This document shows, one piece after another, positions 1-7,791 of a stretch of DNA of 50,296 nucleotides. The notes below the pieces were generated by a model, which saw only the letters and a list, made by a program, of their open reading frames with translations, was not told the origin of the DNA and searched no databases. Both the position numbers and the translations under genes were made by a program. The stretch spans positions 1-50,296 of the forward strand of contig CANKMT010000037.1 in the NCBI GenBank assembly GCA_947482825.1, given 5' to 3'. This DNA comes from Betaproteobacteria bacterium. GTDB lineage: Bacteria > Pseudomonadota > Gammaproteobacteria > Burkholderiales > SG8-39. The stretch's first letter is position 1; every line of letters starts with the position of its first letter.

Positions 1-704
1 AGGCCGATGATGAAAACCGTTCCCGCGATCAGGAATACCGTGTAGGTCAGGGCCTCCATGTAGTCCGTGCGGCCGAGCGTCATGAACGTAAAGCTGCCAA
101 GGATCACGACACCAAGCACCAGCATGAGGAAGATGCTGTAGAAGAAATCGATGACTTGCGGTGCTTCCGGGGATTCCAGCTCCGAGGGCACCAGCGCCAT
201 GACGACGAAAAGCAGGGGAAGCACGTATTCCGCGATCGTGCGCATCTCCGGCGAAAACGCCCGGCGCGGTGCGATCTCGGGGAGGATGACGATCGCAAGC
301 AGGGCCAGCAGGTAGATGAGGACGAGCAGGTAGTAGCGGCGTTGCCAGCGCGCCTGGTGCAGGAAGACCTTCCCGCCGATCAACCCCGCGAGCACACACA
401 CCCAAAATACAAGAAGCCAGGCGTTCAGCCAAAGCATCACGGCCGTCGCACCAAAGGCGATGAAAGCAAGCTGGGTCGCGGAGACCTGGTGCTGCCCTCG
501 CAGGAACGGCTGCCACAGCAGGATCAGCCCGAGATGCGCCAGCAGCAGCGCACGCGCCCAGTTGTCGGCGACGCCCCTCAGGGCAGCGGCGTGCAGGAGC
601 AGCAGCATCACGATGACCACGAAGCGCCCGTAACGCTGGGAGAATCCCTGGGTGGCATTGGCCAGTCGCGCAAGCAATGGAAGGGACGGGGTGTCTGCTT
701 GCAT
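1..704 (-). CDS. Partial multi-pass membrane protein, probable N-terminus of a sensor histidine kinase
   Basis: The first 234 codons of a leftward gene that continues past the window edge. The start is the ATG at 704, with AAAAGG just upstream. The translation is strongly hydrophobic, with about seven membrane segments separated by short charged loops (for example VVIVMLLLLHAAAL near residues 28-41 and FLMLVLGVVILGSFTFMTL near 193-211). This resembles the multi-pass sensing domain of betaproteobacterial sensor kinases, which carry a long kinase part after such a region, but the catalytic domains lie outside the window, so the kinase call is from resemblance only. It is divergent from the ABC-2 permease gene, with about 145 bp between the starts. 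An integral membrane protein is near certain; its exact family is not. Confidence 0.6.
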   Translation of the reverse strand, partial: MQADTPSLPLLARLANATQGFSQRYGRFVVIVMLLLLHAAALRGVADNWARALLLAHLGLILLWQPFLRGQHQVSATQLAFIAFGATAVMLWLNAWLLVFWVCVLAGLIGGKVFLHQARWQRRYYLLVLIYLLALLAIVILPEIAPRRAFSPEMRTIAEYVLPLLFVVMALVPSELESPEAPQVIDFFYSIFLMLVLGVVILGSFTFMTLGRTDYMEALTYTVFLIAGTVFIIG

Positions 705-797
705 CCTTTTCGTGGCCCGATTAGGTTATGGTTGCCGTATCCCTGAACATGCCGGATGGCGGAACAGGGCCGAACGCTTCTTCAGCCGGAAGTTGCA

Positions 798-865
798 CAA
801 TGTTAGCTGTTGCCCAATGTTAGCTCTTGCCCAATGTTAGCTCTTGCCCAATGTTAGCTCTTGCA
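798..865 (+). repeat. Four tandem copies of a 17-bp repeat spanning a translation start
   Basis: Unit CAATGTTAGCTCTTGCC lies at 798-814 (with one G for C), 815-831, 832-848 and 849-865 (last base A). Each copy contains an ATG (800, 817, 834, 851). Reading from the first three ATGs gives the same 7-residue peptide, MLA(V/L)AQC, closed by a TAG that lies just past the next copy's ATG. Only the last ATG opens into the ABC-2 permease frame. A GGAAG motif sits 8 nt before the first ATG; no comparable site precedes the last. Confidence 0.9.
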
Positions 866-1645
866 GCACCAAACGCCACGCGGGCCGCGCTTACGCTGGC
901 GCGATTCGTCCTCCTCGAAGCGCGCCGTACCCGCCTCCCGCTCCTGATCCTTTGCGCGCTTGCAGCGGGCATCGGGTTGGCCGGATTCCTTTCCCAACTC
1001 GCTTTGACGGAAAGCGCTTCCCTCCAGGCCGGAGTACTGGCGGCCTTTTTCCGTGCGACGGGCGTTTTCATCTGTGCCGCGTTCGTCGTCACCAGCATGG
1101 TTCGCGAATCGAACGACAAGGGCACCGAACTCCTGCTGTCGCTTCCGATCTCGCGGGCTGCATACTATGTGGGAAAACTGGTTGGCTTCGGTGCGTGTGG
1201 CGCGCTCGTGGCAGGGATTTTTTCGCTCGTCATGCTTATTTGGAGCCCCCCGTTGGCGGTATTGGCATGGTTTGTGTCCCTGTCGCTCGAAATCTGGCTG
1301 GTCGCCGCCGTCAGCTTGTTCTTCGTCGTAACGTTGGGCGACGTGGTCCCGGCCCTCGCGGCTTGCGCCGGCGTGTACTTGCTTGGGCGCACGGTGGCGG
1401 CCATCCAGTCGATCTCGGCGAGCCCGCTGGCTGCCGACGATGACGTCATGCAAAAGATTGCCGGTTGGGCCATTGATGCCGTCGCGCTCGTATTGCCGCC
1501 GCTCGACAAGGCCACTCAGACCGGCTGGCTTGTTTACGCCCCGCCCTCTGCTCAAGAGTTTGCAATAGTCGCTTTCGGGCTGATCCTCTATGGGGCTCTG
1601 GTGACCGCGGCGGGTCTTTTCGATTTTCACCGCCGGAATCTTTGA
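851..1645 (+). CDS. ABC-2 type transporter permease
   Basis: Integral membrane protein of 264 residues with about six hydrophobic segments (for example LPLLILCALAAGIGLAGFL near residues 26-44, and segments near 64-80, 105-125 and 130-155). The fold and the MVRESNDKGTELLLSLPISR motif after the second segment are typical of ABC-2/NatB permeases, which form the membrane channel of export-type ABC transporters. The start is ambiguous: ATG 851 lies in the last copy of a 17-bp repeat and has no clear ribosome site, while an in-frame TTG at 827 would add MPNVSSCP. No ATPase gene is adjacent, although such permeases need one; the gene on the other side is a divergent membrane protein. The downstream gene overlaps its stop (TTGA), so the two are probably translated together. 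Confidence 0.75.
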   Translation: MLALAAPNATRAALTLARFVLLEARRTRLPLLILCALAAGIGLAGFLSQLALTESASLQAGVLAAFFRATGVFICAAFVVTSMVRESNDKGTELLLSLPISRAAYYVGKLVGFGACGALVAGIFSLVMLIWSPPLAVLAWFVSLSLEIWLVAAVSLFFVVTLGDVVPALAACAGVYLLGRTVAAIQSISASPLAADDDVMQKIAGWAIDAVALVLPPLDKATQTGWLVYAPPSAQEFAIVAFGLILYGALVTAAGLFDFHRRNL

Positions 1646-2379
1646 GCAGGGACCAGCGCCCGATCGGGGCCGTACCACGTTGGATCGTCGCCTTTCTAGC
1701 CCTGGCCCTGGCGTTACAGATCGGGCTCAGTGCGAGCAAGGGCCCGATGTCGACCGAAGCGGAAGACCTCCCGATCCCGCCGCGCGTAGCGGCCCTGAGG
1801 CTCGCGGCAATGGGCGAACCGGCAGCATTGGCTCGCGTTGCCATGCTGTATATCCAGTCATTCGACCTCCACGGCGCCAATGCACTGCCTTATCGCAGGC
1901 TTGATTACGACCGCCTGATTGGCTGGCTGGGCGCAATTCAGGCTCTAGACCCATTGAGTAAGTACCCGCTCTTTGCTGCGTCCAGGATCTATGCCGAAGT
2001 TCGTGATCCGGGTCGGCAAAGGAGGATGCTCGAGTTCATCTACAAGTCATTCCTGGAAGATCCGAATCGGCGATGGCCCGCCTTGGCCCATGCGGCGCTC
2101 ATTGCCAAGCACAGGCTCAAGGACCTCCCGTTGTCGCTTAGCTACGCCAGAGCGATCGATCGACTGACCACGGCGAGCGATGTCCCCATTTGGGCCAAGC
2201 AGATGGAGGTCTTCATCCTGGAGGACATGAACGAACTCGATGCCGCCCGGATCATGCTCGGCGGGCTGCTCGCCAAGGGCCAGGTAAGGGATGAAGGGGA
2301 GCGGCGTTACCTTGAGCAGAGGCTGAAATCCATGGAAGAACGTGCCCGGTCCCAGAGTCTGCCAAAAAGCGCCCGCTAG
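1642..2379 (+). CDS. Membrane-anchored TPR-like protein of unknown function
   Basis: A 245-residue protein starting at a TTG that overlaps the permease stop codon (TTGA), so it is likely coupled to it. It begins with a short basic segment and one hydrophobic helix (WIVAFLALALALQIGLSAS, residues 14-32), suggesting a periplasmic protein held by an N-terminal anchor. The rest is Ala/Leu/Arg-rich helix with TPR-like spacing (YAEVRDPGRQRRMLEFIYKS; WPALAHAALIAKHRLKDLPL), but no canonical repeat is clear. I do not recognise a named family. Its tight pairing with the permease suggests a partner role in the same transporter or assembly; that is inference. A 139-bp gap containing the pilin promoter follows. 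Confidence 0.6.
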   Translation: MSRDQRPIGAVPRWIVAFLALALALQIGLSASKGPMSTEAEDLPIPPRVAALRLAAMGEPAALARVAMLYIQSFDLHGANALPYRRLDYDRLIGWLGAIQALDPLSKYPLFAASRIYAEVRDPGRQRRMLEFIYKSFLEDPNRRWPALAHAALIAKHRLKDLPLSLSYARAIDRLTTASDVPIWAKQMEVFILEDMNELDAARIMLGGLLAKGQVRDEGERRYLEQRLKSMEERARSQSLPKSAR

Positions 2380-2464
2380 TCGAACAGTCGACGAGATTGA
2401 CGGAAAATCGTCACCTTTTTGACAGTTTTTGATCATTTTGTGGCCCTTTTGACCTTCCAGAGGC

Positions 2465-2480
2465 GGGCATGGAAGTTGCC
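2465..2480 (+). promoter_or_regulatory. Sigma-54 (RpoN) -24/-12 promoter of the prepilin gene
   Basis: GGCATGGAAGTTGC at 2466-2479 matches the sigma-54 consensus GGCACG-N4-TTGC with one mismatch. It has the required GG-N10-GC spacing (GG 2466-2467, GC 2478-2479). Predicted transcription start is near 2491, about 28 nt before the prepilin ATG. Upstream, 2413-2455 carries repeated T-rich TTTTGA motifs (TTTTTGACA, TTTTTGATC, CTTTTGACC), plausible sites for an enhancer-binding protein such as PilR or for DNA bending. Sigma-54 control of pilin genes is well established in other bacteria, and rpoN is in this window. Confidence 0.75.
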
Positions 2481-2518
2481 TAGCCTTGTTCATACATTTC
2501 TCAAGGAGGGCTAACATC

Positions 2519-3196
2519 ATGAAGAGCAACCAGAAAGGCTTTACGCTGGTCGAGATTGCCATCGTCTTGGTAATCATCGGCTTGCTGCTTGGCGGGATCC
2601 TGAAGGGTCAGGAGATGATCGTCCAGGCGAAGATCAAGAATGCAATCACCGACTTTTCGGGCGTTTCTGCCGCGTACTTCGGCTACCAGGACCGTTACCG
2701 TTCCAACCCCGGCGACGATCCCCAGTCGACGCGATGGACAAGTGTTACGACGCCTGGCGATGGGAATCGCATAGTGACGGGCCTTTACGCCTCGACCACC
2801 GACACCGACGAGTCCCGCATGTGGTGGCGTGACCTGAGACTTTCGGGTTTCGTGTCGGGTTCCGGTTTCTCGCAACCCCCCAACGCATTCAATGGAATTC
2901 TGGGCATCCAGATGGGCGACGGCACGGGCACCACAGGCGCCTCGCCGACCATCCCCGTTGCGACGCTTTCCGGAGGAGCCGCTGGTTTTACGGCCCTCAT
3001 CATGTGCTCGACGAACCTGCCGGACAAGGTCTCCATTGCGCTTGATGTCCAGATGGACGACGGATTGCTGACGCAAGGATTCGTACGCGGAGTTACGGGC
3101 CAGGGAGCCGTAGCGATAAACGCAACGGCAGGCAACGCGGCCGCGAGCTACGTGGAAACCGGCTCCTCCTTCTACACTGTTTGCCGCCAGTTCTAA
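2519..3196 (+). CDS. Type IV prepilin (major or minor pilin)
   Basis: 225-residue precursor with a classic class III signal: a short basic leader MKSNQKG, cleavage before Phe8 and the GFTLVEIAIVLVIIGLL helix, with Glu at position 5 of the mature chain. The prepilin peptidase would cut after Gly7 and methylate Phe. The C-terminal domain is rich in Gly/Ser/Thr and has two cysteines (Cys163 and Cys222) placed to close a D-region disulfide loop. The ATG at 2519 is chosen over upstream alternatives because AGGAGG lies 9 nt before it. A sigma-54 promoter precedes the gene and a strong terminator follows, so it is probably its own transcript. The PglL-type ligase gene downstream suggests the pilin is O-glycosylated. 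It could be a minor pilin or pseudopilin, since no other pilus genes are in view. Confidence 0.88.
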   Translation: MKSNQKGFTLVEIAIVLVIIGLLLGGILKGQEMIVQAKIKNAITDFSGVSAAYFGYQDRYRSNPGDDPQSTRWTSVTTPGDGNRIVTGLYASTTDTDESRMWWRDLRLSGFVSGSGFSQPPNAFNGILGIQMGDGTGTTGASPTIPVATLSGGAAGFTALIMCSTNLPDKVSIALDVQMDDGLLTQGFVRGVTGQGAVAINATAGNAAASYVETGSSFYTVCRQF

Positions 3197-3218
3197 ACAG
3201 GACTCGCACAGCAAAAAA

Positions 3219-3244
3219 GCCAGCCTTCGGGCTGGCTTTTTTTT
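3219..3244 (+). terminator. Rho-independent terminator after the prepilin gene
   Basis: Perfect 7-bp stem GCCAGCC / GGCTGGC closed by a TTCG tetraloop and followed by eight T residues; a run of A precedes it. It lies 23 bp after the prepilin stop and should isolate pilin transcripts from the downstream ligase gene. Confidence 0.93.
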
Positions 3245-3278
3245 CACCTGTACCCGGCGGGACGGCCAAGCCAAACCG

Positions 3279-5036
3279 ATGCGCGCACCTCATTCCGGCT
3301 TGAACGGCTCGGCGCTCCTGCTCGCCGGCGGGCTGTGCCTTGTCCCGTTTCTGCTCCCGCGCCACCTTCCGCCGCTGCGTACGTTCTACGACGAATGGCT
3401 GGCTTTTGGGTTGGGACTAGCAGCCCTGGCACTCGTGGCCGCGGCACCGGGAAGCACAGGGCGCCGCGTGCCTACCTCCGCTGCGCTTCTTGCCTTGTTC
3501 GCAATCACTCTTTTTACTCGCGCGCTCGGCGACCAATCGGCCTATCCGCAGTCCCCGCTGGTCTGGGGGCTCTATTTGACGTTCGCTTCGCTGATCCTCG
3601 TACTCGGCCAAGACCTCGCCAAGGAGTTCGGAACACAGCGCGTCTGCGACGTTCTTGCAGCCTTCGTTCTCGCCGGCGCGCTCGCGAATTCCGTCTGTGC
3701 GGTGGTTCAGACGATTGGCGTTCCAACATCGCTGAGCGATTTCGTGTCTCACCGGGCGGGCCGCCGCGCAATTGGCAACATCGGCCAGGCAAACCTCTAT
3801 TCCAACTACCTCGCCCTCGGAGTGGCCTCGATCGTTTACCTCTACGCCCGTGGAAGAGTCGGAATAATTCCGGCATATGCATGTCTGGTTGTGCTCGCCG
3901 CAAGCGCCTCATTGGCGGCCTCGCGAGCATCGCTCTTGTATGCCGCCAGCTTTGCCTTGCTCGGGTTCTTCGCCATGCGCATGCGCAAGGACGCGACAGC
4001 AAGGCGGTTGGGCATCGCGTCACTCGTTGCTGCTGCATGCACATTCTTCGCCCAGTGGGCGATGCCGGCCGGCATGAATGCCTTCGGCTATCAGATCGAG
4101 GGCGGTCTCGCCAGGAACGCGCCAACTACGTGGGAAGGCCCGCTGCCGGATGAGGCTGCGAACCTGCGCCTGAGCGCCTGGTCACTTGCGTTCAAACTGT
4201 TTCAGGCCGCTCCATGGATGGGTGTCGGGCCGGACGAGTTTGCCGGAGCAGCATTTGCGCACGGGCTCCCACCCGAACTGGCCGGCAACCAGCTTTGGAC
4301 TTCACCGCATAACGCGGTTTTTCACCTGCTGTCGGAAACCGGCCTCGTGGGAGCCGCACTTGTCGGCGCTGCGTTGATTGTCTGGTTGAATGCAACACTG
4401 CGAGAGTTCTTCCGGGTTCGCGACGCTTCACTCTGGTGGATATTGGCGTGCACTGGAGTCGAATTGCTGCACGCGCTGTTGGAGTACCCGCTCTGGTACG
4501 CGCACTTCCTTGCGCTTACTGCGTTGTTCATGGGCTTGAGCGCGACAGGCGGCATCCGAATCCCGGACCCAGTCTTGCGCGCGGGATTTGGCCTCAGCGC
4601 CCTGGCGGGCGCGATCCTCCTCGCCCTCACCCTTGGCGCATATCAGAGATTCGACCTTGCGAGCCCTGTCGCAGCCGGAAGATCCCTGGCCGGCGACTCC
4701 GAAATCGCTCGCGATCGCGCATCGCTGGCCGAACTCGGAAGCAGCCTGCTGGCGCCGCGCGCGGAAACGTGGCTCTTCCAGTCATTTCCGCTCGATACAA
4801 CCGACCTGCCTGAAAAACTGGCGGTGGGCCGGCGTGTGATGAGGGTCTGGCCCTCACGCGAAGTGGCCGGACGCCAGTCGGTCTTTCTCGCACTCGCCGG
4901 GCGTGAAGACGAAGCGAGAGCACTCCTTGCGGCGAGCCTGAAGACGTTTCCGTCTGGAAGGAAGACGTTCACCGAGATGATCGAATCCGCCCCACGGCGC
5001 GCTCGCGAAGTGCTATCGCCGGTATTGGAGAAGTAG
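3279..5036 (+). CDS. PglL/TfpO-type O-oligosaccharyltransferase (Wzy-C family, pilin glycosylation)
   Basis: 585-residue polytopic membrane protein with about 11-12 hydrophobic segments. Residues 160-185 carry the GNIGQANLYSNYLALG motif of PglL-type ligases, and 320-345 the large periplasmic loop segment SPHNAVFHLLSETGLVGA containing the conserved His of Wzy/WaaL ligases. Residues 390-410 carry ELLHALLEYPLWYAHFLAL, typical of the second Wzy-C domain. The C-terminal 130 residues form a soluble helical tail. Enzymes of this family move a lipid-linked glycan to Ser/Thr of pilins or other exported proteins, or ligate O-antigen to lipid A-core. The prepilin gene immediately upstream, as in other pilin-ligase pairs, favours pilin glycosylation. 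It sits after the pilin terminator and has no obvious promoter of its own in the 34 bp between. Confidence 0.82.
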   Translation: MRAPHSGLNGSALLLAGGLCLVPFLLPRHLPPLRTFYDEWLAFGLGLAALALVAAAPGSTGRRVPTSAALLALFAITLFTRALGDQSAYPQSPLVWGLYLTFASLILVLGQDLAKEFGTQRVCDVLAAFVLAGALANSVCAVVQTIGVPTSLSDFVSHRAGRRAIGNIGQANLYSNYLALGVASIVYLYARGRVGIIPAYACLVVLAASASLAASRASLLYAASFALLGFFAMRMRKDATARRLGIASLVAAACTFFAQWAMPAGMNAFGYQIEGGLARNAPTTWEGPLPDEAANLRLSAWSLAFKLFQAAPWMGVGPDEFAGAAFAHGLPPELAGNQLWTSPHNAVFHLLSETGLVGAALVGAALIVWLNATLREFFRVRDASLWWILACTGVELLHALLEYPLWYAHFLALTALFMGLSATGGIRIPDPVLRAGFGLSALAGAILLALTLGAYQRFDLASPVAAGRSLAGDSEIARDRASLAELGSSLLAPRAETWLFQSFPLDTTDLPEKLAVGRRVMRVWPSREVAGRQSVFLALAGREDEARALLAASLKTFPSGRKTFTEMIESAPRRAREVLSPVLEK

Positions 5037-5101
5037 CCGGGATCGGTAAGCCCGGACTCGGGCTATCGCCCAAGGATCACGGTGAGCTAAACTGCACCCG
5101 T

Positions 5102-6103
5102 ATGAATCGCGCAGCACATAAGCCGGCAACGGTCTCGGGCAAGAAATCGCTGGAACTCGCCCGCCGGGTCCTCGACATCGAAGCCGACGCGATATTGGCC
5201 CTCAAGGAACGCATAGACGCAAGCTTCCTCGCGGCTCTGGACCTGATCCTCGCGTCCACGGGCCGCGTAGTCGTGAGCGGAATTGGAAAATCCGGGCACA
5301 TAGCGCGCAAGATGGCCTCCACGCTCGCAAGCACCGGTACTGCGGCGTTCTTCGTCCATGCCGCGGAAGCCGGACACGGCGATCTAGGAATGATTCGCCC
5401 GGAGGATGTCTTCATCTGCATCTCGCATTCCGGCGAATCGGCGGAACTGGTCGCGATCGTGCCGATCGTCAAGCGCCAGGGCGCCAAGCTCATAGCGATT
5501 ACCGGCCAGCCGGGCTCCACCCTCGCCCGCGAAGCTGACGTGCACCTGGACGCAGGGGTGGCCAAGGAAGCCTGCTCGCTGAATCTCGCGCCGACGGCGA
5601 GCACCACGGCGGCGCTGGCGCTCGGAGATGCGCTTGCAGTTGCGTTGCTGGACGCGCGAGGATTTTCCGAGGCCGATTTCGCGCTTTCCCATCCGGGCGG
5701 CTCCCTGGGGAGAAAACTCCTTACGCACGTGTCCGACGTCATGCGCACGGGAGACGATATTCCGTCGGTTGCCTTGCGCGCAACGCTGACCGAAGCGATC
5801 TTCGAGATTACCCGCAAGCAACTTGGGATGACGGCCGTGCTTGGGGAGGACGGCAAACTGGCCGGGATATTCACCGACGGAGATCTCCGCCGCACTGTCG
5901 AAAAGGTCGCCGACCTGAAATCCGCGATGGTCGCCGACGTGATGAGCGCCGCCCCGCAAACCATTCAGCCCCAGTCTCTTGCCGTCGAGGCAGTGGAACT
6001 CATGGAGCGCCGCAAGATCAACCAGCTGCTCGTCGTTGACGACGGGGGAGCGCTCGTCGGGGCGCTCAACATGCACGACCTTTTCCGCGCGAAGGTTGTC
6101 TAG
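5102..6103 (+). CDS. kdsD: D-arabinose 5-phosphate isomerase KdsD
   Basis: Interconverts D-ribulose 5-phosphate and D-arabinose 5-phosphate in the cytoplasm, the first committed step to Kdo for LPS. The 333-residue length is that of the KdsD/KpsF/GutQ family. The N-terminal SIS domain (residues about 35-180) includes VVSGIGKSGHIARKMASTLASTGT and the SHSGESAEL sugar-phosphate loop. Two CBS motifs follow (about 205-330), including HVSDVMRTGDDIPSV and ADVMSAAPQTI. It opens a run of rightward genes and abuts kdsC with no gap, so it is the head of the Kdo/LPS-export operon. A TAAACT element near 5088 could be a -10 box, but no good -35 is seen and no clear Shine-Dalgarno precedes the ATG. Confidence 0.94.
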   Translation: MNRAAHKPATVSGKKSLELARRVLDIEADAILALKERIDASFLAALDLILASTGRVVVSGIGKSGHIARKMASTLASTGTAAFFVHAAEAGHGDLGMIRPEDVFICISHSGESAELVAIVPIVKRQGAKLIAITGQPGSTLAREADVHLDAGVAKEACSLNLAPTASTTAALALGDALAVALLDARGFSEADFALSHPGGSLGRKLLTHVSDVMRTGDDIPSVALRATLTEAIFEITRKQLGMTAVLGEDGKLAGIFTDGDLRRTVEKVADLKSAMVADVMSAAPQTIQPQSLAVEAVELMERRKINQLLVVDDGGALVGALNMHDLFRAKVV

Positions 6104-6628
6104 ATGGAAGAAGCTCTAAAGCGTGCAAGACGCGTTCGCCTGATGATCTTCGATGTCGACGGCGTGTTGACCGACGGCAGGATCTACTACGCCGATTCCG
6201 GCGAGGAAATGAAGGCCTTCAGCACCCTGGACGGCCACGGCATGCGCATGCTGATGGCAAGCGGGGTCGGTATCGCGTTGCTCACGGGGCGACGCTCGGG
6301 CATTGTCGGCCACCGGGCCAGGAACCTGGGGATCGAAAGGGTCTTGCAGGGGGTCGATGACAAACGCTCGGCGTTCCTTCAGTTGGCGGCTTCACTGGAA
6401 CTCGAACCTGCGCAATGCGGGTACATGGGGGACGATGTCGTGGACCTCCCGGTGCTGACGCGCTGCGGATTCGCGGTGTCGACCCGTGAAGCCCCTGAAA
6501 TCGTGAGGCGACATGTGCATTTCGTCGCTACGCAGCCTGCAGGTGCAGGCGCGGCGCGCGAAGTATGCGAGACGTTAATGCGCGCCCAGGACACGCTGGA
6601 AGCGGCGCTTGCTCCCTATCTTGGCTGA
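6104..6628 (+). CDS. kdsC: 3-deoxy-D-manno-octulosonate 8-phosphate phosphatase KdsC
   Basis: Hydrolyses Kdo 8-phosphate to Kdo in the cytoplasm. The 174-residue protein is a HAD phosphatase of the small capless type. Motif I is DVDGVLTDG (about residues 18-26, with both Asp nucleophile and acid/base), the TGR motif of motif II is near residue 65, and the YMGDDVVDLPVL motif IV supplies the Mg ligands near 107-118. The start codon follows the kdsD stop directly (TAGATG), so the two Kdo enzymes are translationally coupled. Length and motifs agree fully with the family. Confidence 0.95.
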   Translation: MEEALKRARRVRLMIFDVDGVLTDGRIYYADSGEEMKAFSTLDGHGMRMLMASGVGIALLTGRRSGIVGHRARNLGIERVLQGVDDKRSAFLQLAASLELEPAQCGYMGDDVVDLPVLTRCGFAVSTREAPEIVRRHVHFVATQPAGAGAAREVCETLMRAQDTLEAALAPYLG

Positions 6629-6634
6629 CCCGCC

Positions 6635-7210
6635 ATGCAACTTTCCTTCACGCGCCTCTTTCCGCTCCTGCTGATGCTTGCGCTGGCACTCCTGACTTTA
6701 TGGCTTGAGCGCGCCGCCCGGATCGAACAGGGCCATCCCTCGCTGCGCAGGCACGACCCGGATTACATCGTCCAGAATTTCCGCATCGTCAGTTACGGGG
6801 CTACGGGCGCTTCGGAGTCCATGCTTTCGGCGCGCAAGATGGTACATTACCCCGACGACGACTCGACGGAACTGCTTGCGCCGCGCGCGCTGCAGACCAA
6901 GGTTGGTGAAGCGCCGATGACGCTGACGGCCGAACGAGGTGCGCTCAGCCAGGATGGCGAGGACACGTTCCTGTATGACAACGTCCTGCTGGTGCGCAGC
7001 GCAATTCCCAAGCTGCCGGAAATGCGCATGCAAACCAGTTTCCTCCACATCGTGCGTGCCAGGTCGCTGGTTCGGACCGACAAGGAGATCGCCATCCACG
7101 AGGACGGGCGCTACCTTACCGGACGTGGAATGGAGTATGACAACGCGGCGCGCCTGCTGCAGATTCGCGGCAGTGTGCGTGGCCGCTTCGAGAAAAGGAA
7201 GAGTCGTTGA
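6635..7210 (+). CDS. lptC: LPS export system protein LptC
   Basis: 191-residue bitopic inner-membrane protein. One N-terminal helix (LFPLLLMLALALLTLWL, about residues 8-24) anchors a periplasmic beta-jellyroll domain containing the motifs YIVQNFRIVSYGATG and LTAERGALSQDGEDTFLYDNV, as in LptC/YrbK. LptC receives LPS from LptB2FG and passes it to LptA. It lies between kdsC and lptA, the usual place, and its stop overlaps the lptA TTG start (TTGA). LptF and LptG are not in the window. Confidence 0.9.
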   Translation: MQLSFTRLFPLLLMLALALLTLWLERAARIEQGHPSLRRHDPDYIVQNFRIVSYGATGASESMLSARKMVHYPDDDSTELLAPRALQTKVGEAPMTLTAERGALSQDGEDTFLYDNVLLVRSAIPKLPEMRMQTSFLHIVRARSLVRTDKEIAIHEDGRYLTGRGMEYDNAARLLQIRGSVRGRFEKRKSR

Positions 7211-7791
7211 AACAAAGGTATTCGACCAGGGCGGCAATCCGCATGCTCGCCGCGTGCTCGGCGACAGGGGTGATGTTGCTTCCGGTCGCGGATCTGCATG
7301 CCGAGAAAGCCGACCGGGACAAGCCTACCCAGATCGACGCCAATCGAATGAGTTCGGACGATGCCCGGCGCATCAGCATCTTCGAAGGAAACGTGGTCCT
7401 CACCAAGGGTACGATCCTTGTTCGCGCAGACCGGATCACCGTGCGGCAGGACCCCGAAGGATTCCAGATCTCCACCGCCTCTGGATTGCCTGCGCGCTTT
7501 CGCCAGAAGCGGGATGGAAAGGACGAGTGGATCGACGGGGAGGCGCTTCTCATCGAGATCGACGACCGCAAGGAGAAGATCGAACTGCGCGAAAAGGCGC
7601 GCATCGTACGCGACAAGGACGAAGTGCGAGGCGATACGATCTCTGTGGACACGCGGTCCGATTTCTTTTCGGTGACCGGCGGCAAGAGCGCGATCACGGG
7701 TGCAAATCCGGAAGGACGGGTGCGCGCGGTGATACAGCCTAAAGCGAAGCCTGAAGAGCCCGCGGCCCCGGCCAAGAACCAGGCGCGATGA
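7207..7791 (+). CDS. lptA: LPS transport periplasmic protein LptA
   Basis: 194-residue periplasmic bridge protein that carries LPS from LptC to LptD. A signal peptide covers about residues 1-33 (hydrophobic [20 protein letters not shown], then EK). The body has the OstA-like beta-jellyroll repeats ([22 protein letters not shown] is the family hallmark) and ends in a Lys/Pro/Ala-rich tail. The start is a TTG overlapping the lptC stop; no in-frame ATG lies close enough to keep the signal peptide's basic region. The stop overlaps the lptB start (ATGA). Confidence 0.92.
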   Translation: MKQRYSTRAAIRMLAACSATGVMLLPVADLHAEKADRDKPTQIDANRMSSDDARRISIFEGNVVLTKGTILVRADRITVRQDPEGFQISTASGLPARFRQKRDGKDEWIDGEALLIEIDDRKEKIELREKARIVRDKDEVRGDTISVDTRSDFFSVTGGKSAITGANPEGRVRAVIQPKAKPEEPAAPAKNQAR

